Assembly (NCBI GenBank): GCA_029256785.1
Contig: JAQSXG010000004.1
Location: forward strand, 1 to 36,689
DNA: 36,689 nt
DNA from: Neobacillus sp.
GTDB lineage: Bacteria; Bacillota; Bacilli; Bacillales; Cytobacillaceae
Direction: 5' to 3'
The position numbers and the translations under genes were made by a program. This document shows, piece after piece, positions 9,968 to 19,022 of the stretch. Position 1 is the first letter of the stretch. Each line of letters starts with the position of its first letter. The notes below the pieces were generated by a model. That model saw only the letters and a list, made by a program, of their open reading frames with translations, did not search any database and was not told where the DNA came from.

Positions 9968-12539
9968 CCTCCTTTCTTGACGCTTGAAGAATATCAGCTA
10001 TTTTCTTAAATCCCTTGGGTTCTTCAATTGCCACGATGAGAGAGAAGAAGTCTTCAATACTGGTCTCTCCCGAGAGCAAGGAAACGGCTTGCTCGGCAAA
10101 TCCTCGTTCTGCGCAATTTTTCCTTATGGCCATTGCCAGTCGTTCAATCGCTTCTGTAGTGTAAAAAAAGGAACCTGGATTTTGCTTGGCCAGTTTTTCA
10201 GGTACAATGTCATGGAGTATTCGAAGCCGGATACGTTCTTGGCGTGTCCTCTGTTTGTGAACGACGGGAGAAGAAACATTTTCTTTATCCGGCTCATCAG
10301 CAGCTTGGGATTCTTCCTCCTTTTTTAACCCCTGTTCCTTGTACTCAGGTGGCTCTAAATCAACTAGTAGACTACCTAATTCGAGTTCTCGATGAGCACC
10401 ACTGTGAGCTTCAGGAATGTCTTTCCACTCTGTGAAGTCTTGAGGAATGTAATGGTAATAAGGATGAAAACGTGCTGACCCTTGATTTAATATGGGATAC
10501 GCAGTAATCAAATTCTTTTTCAAATCTTCATTTTTCATGATTCGCAATATAACGTTTTCGCTAAATTGCATCTGTTCCAATTCGGTGACTGTCATTAATT
10601 CAACAGTTTTTACCATTTCTGTTTCATCCTTGTTAATCGAAAACCATTTTCCCGATCGATTGATGTCCAGAACAGCCCTCTTTCCTAATCGCTCACTAAT
10701 TAATTCGGTTGTTGATTTTGATGGAGTCTTGATTAGAAAGGTGTAGCCACAGTTCGATAAAATCGTATCGTCAGTTCCTTCTGGATATATTCTCAGTTGT
10801 GAAAAACTCTGTAGAATAAGAAAGAAGCGTATGTTTCGTCCAAGACCAGCCGTCAACTTACTCTGAATATCATTTAGTGGTGGCAAATTACCAAATTCAT
10901 CTAAAAGATAAATAACTGGCCGTTTGCACTTTTGACCTGGTGCATCAAAAGCTAAATCAACCAGTCTCTTATAACTTTGTTCAATAAAAAATGTGGCCAG
11001 CTTATGATTGCTTTTATCTTGATCTGGAATAATCATAAACGTTGCAACCGGCTGATCCCCATAACCCATTTCATCAAAATCAAAGTCATTACGGGCCATT
11101 AACGTGGCAATTCCTGGTTGAATATACGTTTTTAGCCCAGAGAAAACATGGGTACCAATTCCTCCAATGGTCTCCTTTGCAGCACCAACCAACTTGATCC
11201 CACCATAAAGTGCCCGTGCTGGATGACTTAAAGGCAGCATGTCAAAGAGAACATCTAGTGTACTCAATCCTTTGTACTTAACATACATGTCCTTTAGTTC
11301 ATCTTCATTTGTGGTGTACTTCTTTAAAAATGGGTGATCCCAGCGATAGATACGCTCACCACTCATGTTTTCTAGCGTCATGGCCATAGAATAAAGGGCA
11401 ACCCGTTCCGTCTGTTTTCTGCTAATACAATGCTCGATCAATATCATTGCAATGGCTGTAAAAAGCAGCTGAGCATTGTCTCCCCACATTGGATTTTTGG
11501 CTTCTGGATTTTCGTAAAAAGTAAAAGCGATATTCATAATCGCTTTTTCAGCACTATCCAGCGCCTCATTTCGCTCGATTAAACTTAACTCTTTATTCAT
11601 CCAGCGCGCATAGTCCTTGATGGGTCCAGCAAAGGGATTATACGGCGTGGATTGATAGGTGTGCATCAAATTTAAGACCTTAATTTTATATCCACGTTTC
11701 TTCAATAGCTGATAATTTTCTTGGATTAGCTCTCCTTTAGGATCACTAATGATAAAACTCGCCCGTTTTTCAATGCTTCTAGGTCTAGAAAAAGAATCAA
11801 GAATCGGCCCAACGGAAAATACCTTTTTCCCTGATCTCGTAATTCCGATGATGCAGACATTCGTCACTTCCTGTGCAATCGAAATTAAAAAATCATTCTT
11901 CTTCTGAATTGCATTATTTGCTTCTGTTTTTTCTTCCTGGCTATCATCCAGAAATCGTACATGGCCTTTTGCCCCTGGAATCAGATCTTCTTTTCTTTCG
12001 CTATCAGTCAAACGCTCAACCTCTTCATATGAAAAATGAGCGATTGGAAGACCTGGCGTATCATCAAAGGGGATGGACATATCCGCTGGCATTAAGGGAT
12101 ACTGCTCAAGTAGTTCGTCCCGATCAGCAAAACGGCTTGTCCCAGCCGTAAAGCGATCTTCAAGAGCATAATAGGAACGATGAAGAAGAAATGCAAAGCG
12201 CCCAATATACAGTAGTGAAACCAGAATAAGCACAAGACTTATTTTCGGATGGTTAAAATAAAGCGAAAATGTCCAGAAGTTATGAGAAAACAAACTTTCA
12301 TAACTTTCGTTGATTCCGTGTATCGATGTTCTCAAGATATCCAACGTCGCCATGACAAAACTGTAAACCATCTGCAAGACAACCAAAACAATCAGTTCCA
12401 CTGCTATCGCAGCTGGAACAATCAGCTTGTTACGCGCGAGTAAGTCGGGTAAATTACGATACGACGAATAACGGTTATCCCTCCATTGTCCGGACTTATT
12501 GAGTTTCCATCGCCGTTTGATTCGTCGCTTCAAGAGCAT
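9945..12539 (-). CDS. virD4: VirD4/TraG-like type IV coupling protein
   Basis: Two N-terminal TM helices, Walker A-like GITRSGKKVF, Walker B VIYLLDEFGNLPPLNDIQ, RFFLILQSFSQL. Start MLLKRR at 12539 has upstream GGAGGTGG. Confidence 0.9.
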   Translation of the reverse strand: MLLKRRIKRRWKLNKSGQWRDNRYSSYRNLPDLLARNKLIVPAAIAVELIVLVVLQMVYSFVMATLDILRTSIHGINESYESLFSHNFWTFSLYFNHPKISLVLILVSLLYIGRFAFLLHRSYYALEDRFTAGTSRFADRDELLEQYPLMPADMSIPFDDTPGLPIAHFSYEEVERLTDSERKEDLIPGAKGHVRFLDDSQEEKTEANNAIQKKNDFLISIAQEVTNVCIIGITRSGKKVFSVGPILDSFSRPRSIEKRASFIISDPKGELIQENYQLLKKRGYKIKVLNLMHTYQSTPYNPFAGPIKDYARWMNKELSLIERNEALDSAEKAIMNIAFTFYENPEAKNPMWGDNAQLLFTAIAMILIEHCISRKQTERVALYSMAMTLENMSGERIYRWDHPFLKKYTTNEDELKDMYVKYKGLSTLDVLFDMLPLSHPARALYGGIKLVGAAKETIGGIGTHVFSGLKTYIQPGIATLMARNDFDFDEMGYGDQPVATFMIIPDQDKSNHKLATFFIEQSYKRLVDLAFDAPGQKCKRPVIYLLDEFGNLPPLNDIQSKLTAGLGRNIRFFLILQSFSQLRIYPEGTDDTILSNCGYTFLIKTPSKSTTELISERLGKRAVLDINRSGKWFSINKDETEMVKTVELMTVTELEQMQFSENVILRIMKNEDLKKNLITAYPILNQGSARFHPYYHYIPQDFTEWKDIPEAHSGAHRELELGSLLVDLEPPEYKEQGLKKEEESQAADEPDKENVSSPVVHKQRTRQERIRLRILHDIVPEKLAKQNPGSFFYTTEAIERLAMAIRKNCAERGFAEQAVSLLSGETSIEDFFSLIVAIEEPKGFKKIADILQASRKEVVEKSAT

Positions 12540-12780
12540 GTGAAGAACCACCTCCGTCAAGCGTTGACTTTGGTTTTTCAAGTTCAGCGATTTTCTTATT
12601 CGCTAGACTTAACTTCTTTAAAACCGGAAGCTGTTCCATGTAGATGCATTCTTTTTTACAATATTCCAGCAGAATTTCATGCAAACGGTCATCCGGGTTT
12701 TCCAGGTTGGCTTCGAAATAGGTCCTAAGCAAGCTTTCAGTTGCCTTAATTTCTTTCTTGCTATATTTGCTTTTTCCCAA
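12496..12780 (-). CDS. Small hypothetical protein
   Basis: 94-aa ORF in operon context, overlapping virD4. Confidence 0.6.
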   Translation of the reverse strand: MGKSKYSKKEIKATESLLRTYFEANLENPDDRLHEILLEYCKKECIYMEQLPVLKKLSLANKKIAELEKPKSTLDGGGSSHALEATNQTAMETQ

Positions 12781-12794
12781 GATTCCTTCCTCCT

Positions 12795-13847
12795 TTAGAA
12801 ATGTTTATGGAGAGCAACTTTGACCAACGAACTCAATAAGTGCGATGGAACATAAAACCAGGTCGGAACTTTGAATTTAAAGGTTGCCACAAGAAAAAAA
12901 GCAATGGCATATAGGGAAACTAAAGTAAATATCCCTCGAAATAAGCCAATGGAAGGCCTGAAACGATCCGACGATTTATGACGACCTTGCAGCTGTTTAA
13001 GCAAGATAGCCTGCTTTTTCCTTTCCTTTTTCTTAAAATCCTCGTGTTCCTTGTTATTACGTTTTATCTCAAGGTTTTTTAACTCCAATTGTGTTTCATA
13101 GAAACTAAGTCGTTGATCAATGCGTTCACCAACAAGCCCCATCGTTTTTGATACAATTTCATTGATGGAGTCATTAGGTAGAGCCGTTCCCTCAGCTGAT
13201 GAATCCGACGACAACTGATCACCAATACTCTCCGTTGATAGAGAACTATTTTCATAAGGCACTTGACTATCGCTTATTTCCTGTTCATCCTGATTGGATT
13301 GTGTATCCCCGAGCCGTTCATGTTTCGTTTGTTTTAGAGCTGCATGTTTTTTGAATTTCTCTCTTATAAACTGATATAGTTTCTTCAGTGAAGTCCCAAT
13401 ATAAATCAAGAAGATCCATGCATAGTGCACTATTCCCTTCACAATTTTTAGGAGATAATTACTTATTACCTCCACATGTAAATAAATAGGTGGGCCCTTT
13501 TCATGTCTCTTCTTTGTTTTTTTCCTAATAAAAGAAGAAGGCCCAGAGGGCATTACCTCTGAGTCTTCAAACCATTGCATAACTGTTTCATATTCTTGTT
13601 TTGATATTCTTTTCTGCTTGTTGTAATGGTTGAATAATCGTACAAGCAGATCCACTACTGTTTCACTTTGACCGGTAACAAACGTAGTATGGAAAAAAGG
13701 GTCTTTTGTAGAAGGATCAAGTAAATTGAACTCGACAGTATGAACAACCTTAATTCCATTGCAATGTTCACTAAATTCCTTTAAGGATAATTCTGTCTTT
13801 GGCCGGATTGTCTCAATATCTGATTTATCAATACTGACGGTAATCAT
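12795..13847 (-). CDS. Hypothetical membrane protein with charged coiled-coil region
   Basis: 350 aa, two TM regions, Lys/Glu-rich segment (KNLEIKRNNKEHEDFKKKERKKQ). Confidence 0.65.
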   Translation of the reverse strand: MITVSIDKSDIETIRPKTELSLKEFSEHCNGIKVVHTVEFNLLDPSTKDPFFHTTFVTGQSETVVDLLVRLFNHYNKQKRISKQEYETVMQWFEDSEVMPSGPSSFIRKKTKKRHEKGPPIYLHVEVISNYLLKIVKGIVHYAWIFLIYIGTSLKKLYQFIREKFKKHAALKQTKHERLGDTQSNQDEQEISDSQVPYENSSLSTESIGDQLSSDSSAEGTALPNDSINEIVSKTMGLVGERIDQRLSFYETQLELKNLEIKRNNKEHEDFKKKERKKQAILLKQLQGRHKSSDRFRPSIGLFRGIFTLVSLYAIAFFLVATFKFKVPTWFYVPSHLLSSLVKVALHKHF

Positions 13848-13849
13848 TA

Positions 13850-14212
13850 TTAGCCACCAAATATATTAGTTGCATATAGAGCTACACTGACACCACATGC
13901 AACGAAGAAAATACCTGTGATTGTCGCAAAAATATGACCTTTGGCCCACTCTCTCATAAAGCGCGGTCCAATCCATCCGAATCCAATGCAGATAAATGAT
14001 GTCCCAGCAAAACCTGCAAAAATTGATTTTCCAAAACTTTGGAAATCTGTGTTAGCTTTATTAACGCTGATTTTTAAATCATCTTTTGCAAAAGTCGCAT
14101 GTGGAAATGCAATTATAACTAAGACATACGCTAGAACAGCCAATCCTGTTAGGAAAAAGATCTTCTTCTTTGAAAGTTTGTGATGCTGCAATGCAATAAT
14201 TCCTTTTTTCAT
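13850..14212 (-). CDS. VirB2/pilin-like small membrane protein
   Basis: Start MKKGIIALQ with AGGAGGG upstream; signal peptide ending HATFA, then two hydrophobic helices. Confidence 0.6.
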   Translation of the reverse strand: MKKGIIALQHHKLSKKKIFFLTGLAVLAYVLVIIAFPHATFAKDDLKISVNKANTDFQSFGKSIFAGFAGTSFICIGFGWIGPRFMREWAKGHIFATITGIFFVACGVSVALYATNIFGG

Positions 14213-14310
14213 AATTCCAAACCCTCCTAAATTTTTGTTGGATCCACAAGTAAAACTAACCAGCGACCCACCAAAGAATCGCCAATAGATCACCCCCTAA
14301 TAAACAATAT

Positions 14311-14562
14311 TTAGATCAGATAAAGTAATGTATCTGTAACACCCGGAATGTAGCTTGTAACTTTATAACAACGCATTGCTTGTATAGAAGGACAATAAAA
14401 AACGACCGGCATATGGTTTTTAACCACTCGTCCGGCCCGTCCTACATTCTTACCTAGATGCTCATTTCTCGAATCACGCCATCGAAAAGATTTTTTCCTT
14501 TCGATATCGTGTAATTGCTCTGCCGTAACTTCGAAAGTCAATTCCTGCCTCCTTGCTGCCAT
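14311..14562 (-). CDS. Small hypothetical protein
   Basis: 83-aa ORF collinear with the operon. Confidence 0.45.
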   Translation of the reverse strand: MAARRQELTFEVTAEQLHDIERKKSFRWRDSRNEHLGKNVGRAGRVVKNHMPVVFYCPSIQAMRCYKVTSYIPGVTDTLLYLI

Positions 14563-14590
14563 TGTTGCGCCCCCAAACGACCGACAAAAA

Positions 14591-14615
14591 ATAAAATTCG
14601 CAGACGTCTGCGAAA
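14591..14615 (-). terminator. Intra-operon intrinsic terminator
   Basis: Perfect palindrome TTCGCAGAC/GTCTGCGAA followed on the minus strand by TTTTATTTTTTG, right after the stop of the 56-aa ORF. Confidence 0.85.
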
Positions 14616-14786
14616 TTAATGGATAAAATAGCCAATAAATCCACTTACACTAGGAATTACTGAAGTCCACCAGTTATGAAGATTAGTCAAATCCTGCGGA
14701 AACCAAACTCTTAACACTTCGTATGCCGCAGCAGCAAGGCCTACAATAATTGCAGCCCAAACATAGCGATCAATATTTTGTGGCAT
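14616..14786 (-). CDS. 56-aa hydrophobic pilin-like protein (absent from the ORF track)
   Basis: MPQNIDRYVWAAIIVGLAAAAYEVLRVWFPQDLTNLHNWWTSVIPSVSGFIGYFIH with RBS AAAGGAGGTGAGACAAT-ATG; flanked by TadE-like/TadC-like genes. Confidence 0.75.
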   Translation of the reverse strand: MPQNIDRYVWAAIIVGLAAAAYEVLRVWFPQDLTNLHNWWTSVIPSVSGFIGYFIH

Positions 14787-14822
14787 ATTGTCTCACCTCC
14801 TTTCAAAGATTTTTGTATATTT

Positions 14823-15188
14823 TCAACTGCCCCGAACAAACGAAACAGATGATCCCGGAAAAGTATTAGCGTGAAATGGCAAATTAAAAAATGGAAACTC
14901 AATAGTATTGGTTAATTCATAGTTAACAGGTGTTCCATATGGTTTAACATCATTGCCTGATAGACTTTTTACAGAAAATCTACCATGATATTTTTCTTTG
15001 CTTAATGTTTCTAACTTGTTCATAACGTCGGGTGTTAATCCTCCATTTTCTTCAATAGAGGTATCAACAGCCATTTGAAAGCCATTGGTCTGATCATTAC
15101 CAATGGAGTAGTAACTCCATCCAGCTAAAACCAGAATCACAACAACACTAAGACCTAAAAGCAAATAAAAACTAATACCGTGTTCCAA
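14823..15188 (-). CDS. Pseudopilin/TadE- or DUF4320-like protein
   Basis: 121 aa, short N-terminus, single hydrophobic helix, soluble C-terminal domain; adjacent to TadB/C-like genes. Confidence 0.5.
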   Translation of the reverse strand: MEHGISFYLLLGLSVVVILVLAGWSYYSIGNDQTNGFQMAVDTSIEENGGLTPDVMNKLETLSKEKYHGRFSVKSLSGNDVKPYGTPVNYELTNTIEFPFFNLPFHANTFPGSSVSFVRGS

Positions 15189-15203
15189 GCTTCTCCCCCC
15201 AAA

Positions 15204-15917
15204 TCAAAAATGCAAACCCTTCCACATATCAAGCATCATTAAAACCAAGTAAGTCATTAAAGGAATCATAACCAATGCCCCACTTGAAGTGATGATCCCA
15301 ATGAATTTATCCAGTTTCAACTGAATCACATCATCAATGACATTAAAAACCGTTACACGGTTTTCATGCCCAAGTTCATAGATTACATCAGTATCATTTG
15401 CATTTTGCTGAAAATCGTATAATGTGTGTAATAAGTTGCTAGCAGAATCAGTACCACTAGCCCTTTCTGCAAATTCTTCAAATGGTTTAATTGAAAATGG
15501 TCGTTTTATTAATCCAATCAAAAAAAGACTTAAAGAATCTTTAAGGGGACCACTAGGCAAGTTGTCATATATCCTCTGAAATACAATGCTCATTGTCGTC
15601 TCTTTTTGGAGTAATTCTGATATTGCCAATGTCATCATGCGGTCAAACTCTACCTGACGTTTAACTTTTAAATATTTGTGCTTTAATAACACCTGATGTC
15701 GATTTAAAAACCAAACAGCTAATGCAATCAGTGGCGCGAACATAAGCAGACTAAAAGACTTGTAAAGTAAACCCAGTAAAACGCCAACGAAAAAAGCAAG
15801 AAATGTAAGTAATATTCTCTTCCGAGTAAATTGCTTTACTTGTTTCTGGGTATATTCCATGTCTTTCATGGCTGCTTTGAGAGTGTCGTCAACTAAAGAT
15901 AATCGAATTTTTCTCAA
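15204..15917 (-). CDS. TadC/T2SS-F-like membrane protein
   Basis: 237 aa, TM helices at both ends of a helical segment (FDRMMTLAISELLQKETTMSIVFQRI), downstream of a CpaF-like ATPase. Confidence 0.55.
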   Translation of the reverse strand: MRKIRLSLVDDTLKAAMKDMEYTQKQVKQFTRKRILLTFLAFFVGVLLGLLYKSFSLLMFAPLIALAVWFLNRHQVLLKHKYLKVKRQVEFDRMMTLAISELLQKETTMSIVFQRIYDNLPSGPLKDSLSLFLIGLIKRPFSIKPFEEFAERASGTDSASNLLHTLYDFQQNANDTDVIYELGHENRVTVFNVIDDVIQLKLDKFIGIITSSGALVMIPLMTYLVLMMLDMWKGLHF

Positions 15918-16732
15918 CCTAACTCCACCTCTGTTACACTGTTATCCGTGGCGCGTTTCATATAAACACGGTCATGTAAATACCCTTGAGCCAGAAGGAA
16001 TATACCATTTAGAATCCAGCCCACAGGATGATGTCCATCGATCCTTAAGTAATTACCCCAACCAAAAAGAGTGAACGTCCACCAAAGCAAAAGATAAGCA
16101 CCAATTGTGATAACCGTATAGGCCCACATTTGGTACTTTTTCCGTTGAATGTATTGATTACGTTTCGTAATCATCATGTTGTGAAAATAAGTCAGATCTT
16201 TTATTGACTTTTCATCGGCTCTTCCATAAATCATTGCGTAGAAGAGTTGTTTACAATAATGAACAAACCAAACATCCTTGGTATATTTCGATTCAAAACT
16301 GTTAAATGCCCTAAGTTTTCGGTTATTACTTGCTCCATATGTTTGAACAATAAGTTTACTTACATCATCTCGAAATTCGCCCTGCATTCGATCACGGACC
16401 AATTCTAGTGCTCCCAATACTGTTTGCTTTTTGTTTAATAATATTTGGGTAACATTATTAACAAAGTTGTTTCGTTCCTGTAATGCTTTGGATTCATAAT
16501 ATTGTTTTGCTGAATTTGGCATTAACTTTCGATACCCATAAAAGACACCAACTAGACCAAAAACAATACTTACTGGCACATAAAAATAAATTAGATAGGA
16601 GATAAGGAATAAAACAATGAAGGGCTTAAATAAAGCCCAAGCTACTTCTTTTCCAGCAATTTTATCTCCGTATGCAGACCGCCAGGCAACGATCTCATCA
16701 ATTTTCCAGGTTCTTTTCTTATTCCGGCTCAT
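15914..16732 (-). CDS. TadB/T2SS-F-like membrane protein
   Basis: 272 aa, paired TM helices at N- and C-halves, translationally coupled to the CpaF-like ATPase. Confidence 0.5.
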   Translation of the reverse strand: MSRNKKRTWKIDEIVAWRSAYGDKIAGKEVAWALFKPFIVLFLISYLIYFYVPVSIVFGLVGVFYGYRKLMPNSAKQYYESKALQERNNFVNNVTQILLNKKQTVLGALELVRDRMQGEFRDDVSKLIVQTYGASNNRKLRAFNSFESKYTKDVWFVHYCKQLFYAMIYGRADEKSIKDLTYFHNMMITKRNQYIQRKKYQMWAYTVITIGAYLLLWWTFTLFGWGNYLRIDGHHPVGWILNGIFLLAQGYLHDRVYMKRATDNSVTEVELG

Positions 16733-17952
16733 AATATAGCCTCATTTTGGAAAAACTCATATGGAACATGGAATTTTTTAACTCTCTTTTGAAAGTCCTC
16801 GCTAGGCTCACCTAAGAACCCGTAAAATTTACCATCTTCCTCTTTTCGTTCATATAGAGTTGTGGTTGTCTCATCCGAGTGAAATTCTATGATCTTTCCA
16901 ATAAAGCGTACAGTTTTTCCATTAATTTCGGTTTTCTCAAGGTGAATCCCAAAGTGAAAATAGGCATAGATATCTTGTCGAAGTGACGCTTCTTCCAAGT
17001 TATAGCCCATCTTCGCCATATGAATGAAACGAGAGGGAATTGCTTCAGGATTAAATGCGTGAAGAGTGCCAATAATACTGTGCCCAGATAGTACCCCCTG
17101 AAGCATTTCATATGCCTCTGATCCACGAACTTCAGAAACTATGATCCATCGAGGATTATTTCTGAGCGAGGCCTTCACTAAGTCTGTAATTGATGTGTTT
17201 TCGGATGTCAACCAGCTATAAATATCTTTATTTTTCGGATATAGCTGCTTAACGTGACCTTCTGGAACATCTTCGATATAAATGATTTTCTGTTTAAAAG
17301 GAATCATTCCAAGTAATAGTTTCTGTAATTCTGTTTTTCCAACTCCGGTTTCACCGTCAATTAAAATATTGGACCGTGTCAAAACAGCTGCCTGAAGAAG
17401 TGGAAAAACATAAGGATCGGCCAATTCAGAGAAATTTTCATTTGTTAATACTAATTTTGGTCGAGAAACACGAATAGAAAAAGTACACGTATCATTTGGC
17501 GACAAGCTTTTGTGTACTGCATTTAGTCGAAAATAACCAATCTGTGCATCGAGAATTGGCTCTTTTTCCGTAAACTCTTTTTTAGCGGCATCCGCAAAAC
17601 GTTGGATGACTTCGTCAACCTGGCTACTATTAATGTGTTCATCATAAATTTCTTTAAGTTGGTTAGTTTCGACAATTATGTCGTCTCCATTACCGGAAAT
17701 ATCAGTTACATCTGGATAGCGTTTCATGATCCGTTCAAGAAACTTCAATCCAACCATTTCCTGCATTGCGTATTCCAGCTGTTCCTGTGACAGCTCAAAT
17801 TTCTTAATCTGTTCATCCTCTTGGATAAGTTGTTTTAAGACCTCACGTGCTTCAGGACTTTTAAACGCCTTATAGACAACCTCCGCATACTTCTTTTGTT
17901 CAGTTAGATAATCAAATAATTCGGTAACAACAGCACTGTCTAAGACTCCCAT
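16729..17952 (-). CDS. CpaF/TadA/VirB11-family secretion ATPase
   Basis: Walker A GETGVGKTELQK, Asp box IIYIEDVPE, Walker B-like RWIIVSEVRGSEAYEMLQ, His box GHSIIGTLHA. Confidence 0.9.
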   Translation of the reverse strand: MGVLDSAVVTELFDYLTEQKKYAEVVYKAFKSPEAREVLKQLIQEDEQIKKFELSQEQLEYAMQEMVGLKFLERIMKRYPDVTDISGNGDDIIVETNQLKEIYDEHINSSQVDEVIQRFADAAKKEFTEKEPILDAQIGYFRLNAVHKSLSPNDTCTFSIRVSRPKLVLTNENFSELADPYVFPLLQAAVLTRSNILIDGETGVGKTELQKLLLGMIPFKQKIIYIEDVPEGHVKQLYPKNKDIYSWLTSENTSITDLVKASLRNNPRWIIVSEVRGSEAYEMLQGVLSGHSIIGTLHAFNPEAIPSRFIHMAKMGYNLEEASLRQDIYAYFHFGIHLEKTEINGKTVRFIGKIIEFHSDETTTTLYERKEEDGKFYGFLGEPSEDFQKRVKKFHVPYEFFQNEAIL

Positions 17953-17965
17953 AGAATCAATCCTT

Positions 17966-18340
17966 TCAATATGCTAAATTATCAAGACGGATAGTTTTTG
18001 AATACTTATTACCCTGATCGTCTCCAACTTGAATCCTTACGGCTAGTACAACATCACCATGTTTTAAATAGCTGAAATTATAGTTAATATTTTTAAGAAC
18101 TACATTGCTATCCTTTGGAAACATTTCTTCAAAATCTTTTTCAAACCCACTTTGATTTAGTTCAGTTTTTGTCATATCTGTCCGTGATCTTAGGTTTATA
18201 TTCTGTGAGATAGCCTTTTTTCCCGTTGTATTAATTGTTTTCGTTATTCCTAAATGGTGATAACTTGTTGTAGAAAATGTTCCTCCCATCACAATAAAGA
18301 AAACTGCTATACCGATGACCACGAAACACAAGTACATCAC
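17966..18340 (-). CDS. Pseudopilin-like / DUF4320-like membrane protein
   Basis: 124 aa, one N-terminal TM helix, soluble domain; organised like the 14823-15188 product. Confidence 0.45.
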   Translation of the reverse strand: MMYLCFVVIGIAVFFIVMGGTFSTTSYHHLGITKTINTTGKKAISQNINLRSRTDMTKTELNQSGFEKDFEEMFPKDSNVVLKNINYNFSYLKHGDVVLAVRIQVGDDQGNKYSKTIRLDNLAY

Positions 18341-18389
18341 TTTGATAGTTATCCATCCCTTCTCATGGATTTTCGGCCTTACAGATCAA

Positions 18390-18420
18390 ATAAAAAGGAA
18401 CAGCTTATTGGCTGTTCCCT
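18390..18420 (-). terminator. Intra-operon intrinsic terminator
   Basis: Minus strand GGAACAGC-CAATAA-GCTGTTCC followed by TTTTTATTTG. Confidence 0.85.
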
Positions 18421-18451
18421 TAATATATTTTTGTCATTCTATTTTTTATTG

Positions 18452-19003
18452 CTAGATCAAATGTATCTCTCGTCTCTCCTCACCGTATTCAACAATTTTT
18501 TCAATATAGAATTGCTCATTCCTTTTTTTTAAGTGAATAACAATAGGACGAGCTACTTTAAATATCTCATACAAGTTGCTTAGATTCATTACCGGGTTGG
18601 CATATTTCATAGTCATAAGCAAGTGTTGAACAGCATGATCTACATCATATCCAATAATTGTTGTTAAAACTGGATATTTAGCAGTTAATATCTTCACAAG
18701 CGTGCCGGCATTCTCTCCATTACACTCATCGATGTACCAAATGTCCGCATTACAGCTCATAAAGCTAGGATTGTTAACATCGTAGTTCTGTGCATTCATC
18801 GGCTTCTTTGTAGTGAAAATCTCACCATATGGATCAGCTGCAGCTACTCTTTTCTCTGAAAAGTAACGAATTAGAAGGTTTATACAGAATGAAGTTTTTC
18901 CAACGCCAGTTAACCCACTAACAAACACTGGTCTATGACCCAAAACTTTTTTTACATATAAGTTTGCAGAAGAATCAATCAAACTTCCTTCAACCAAGCT
19001 CAT
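18452..19003 (-). CDS. Small P-loop ATPase
   Basis: Walker A GLTGVGKTSF, Walker B-like ADIWYIDECNGE; truncated relative to CpaF/VirB11 proteins. Confidence 0.65.
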   Translation of the reverse strand: MSLVEGSLIDSSANLYVKKVLGHRPVFVSGLTGVGKTSFCINLLIRYFSEKRVAAADPYGEIFTTKKPMNAQNYDVNNPSFMSCNADIWYIDECNGENAGTLVKILTAKYPVLTTIIGYDVDHAVQHLLMTMKYANPVMNLSNLYEIFKVARPIVIHLKKRNEQFYIEKIVEYGEERREIHLI

Positions 19004-19022
19004 ATTCACCACTCTCACTTTC

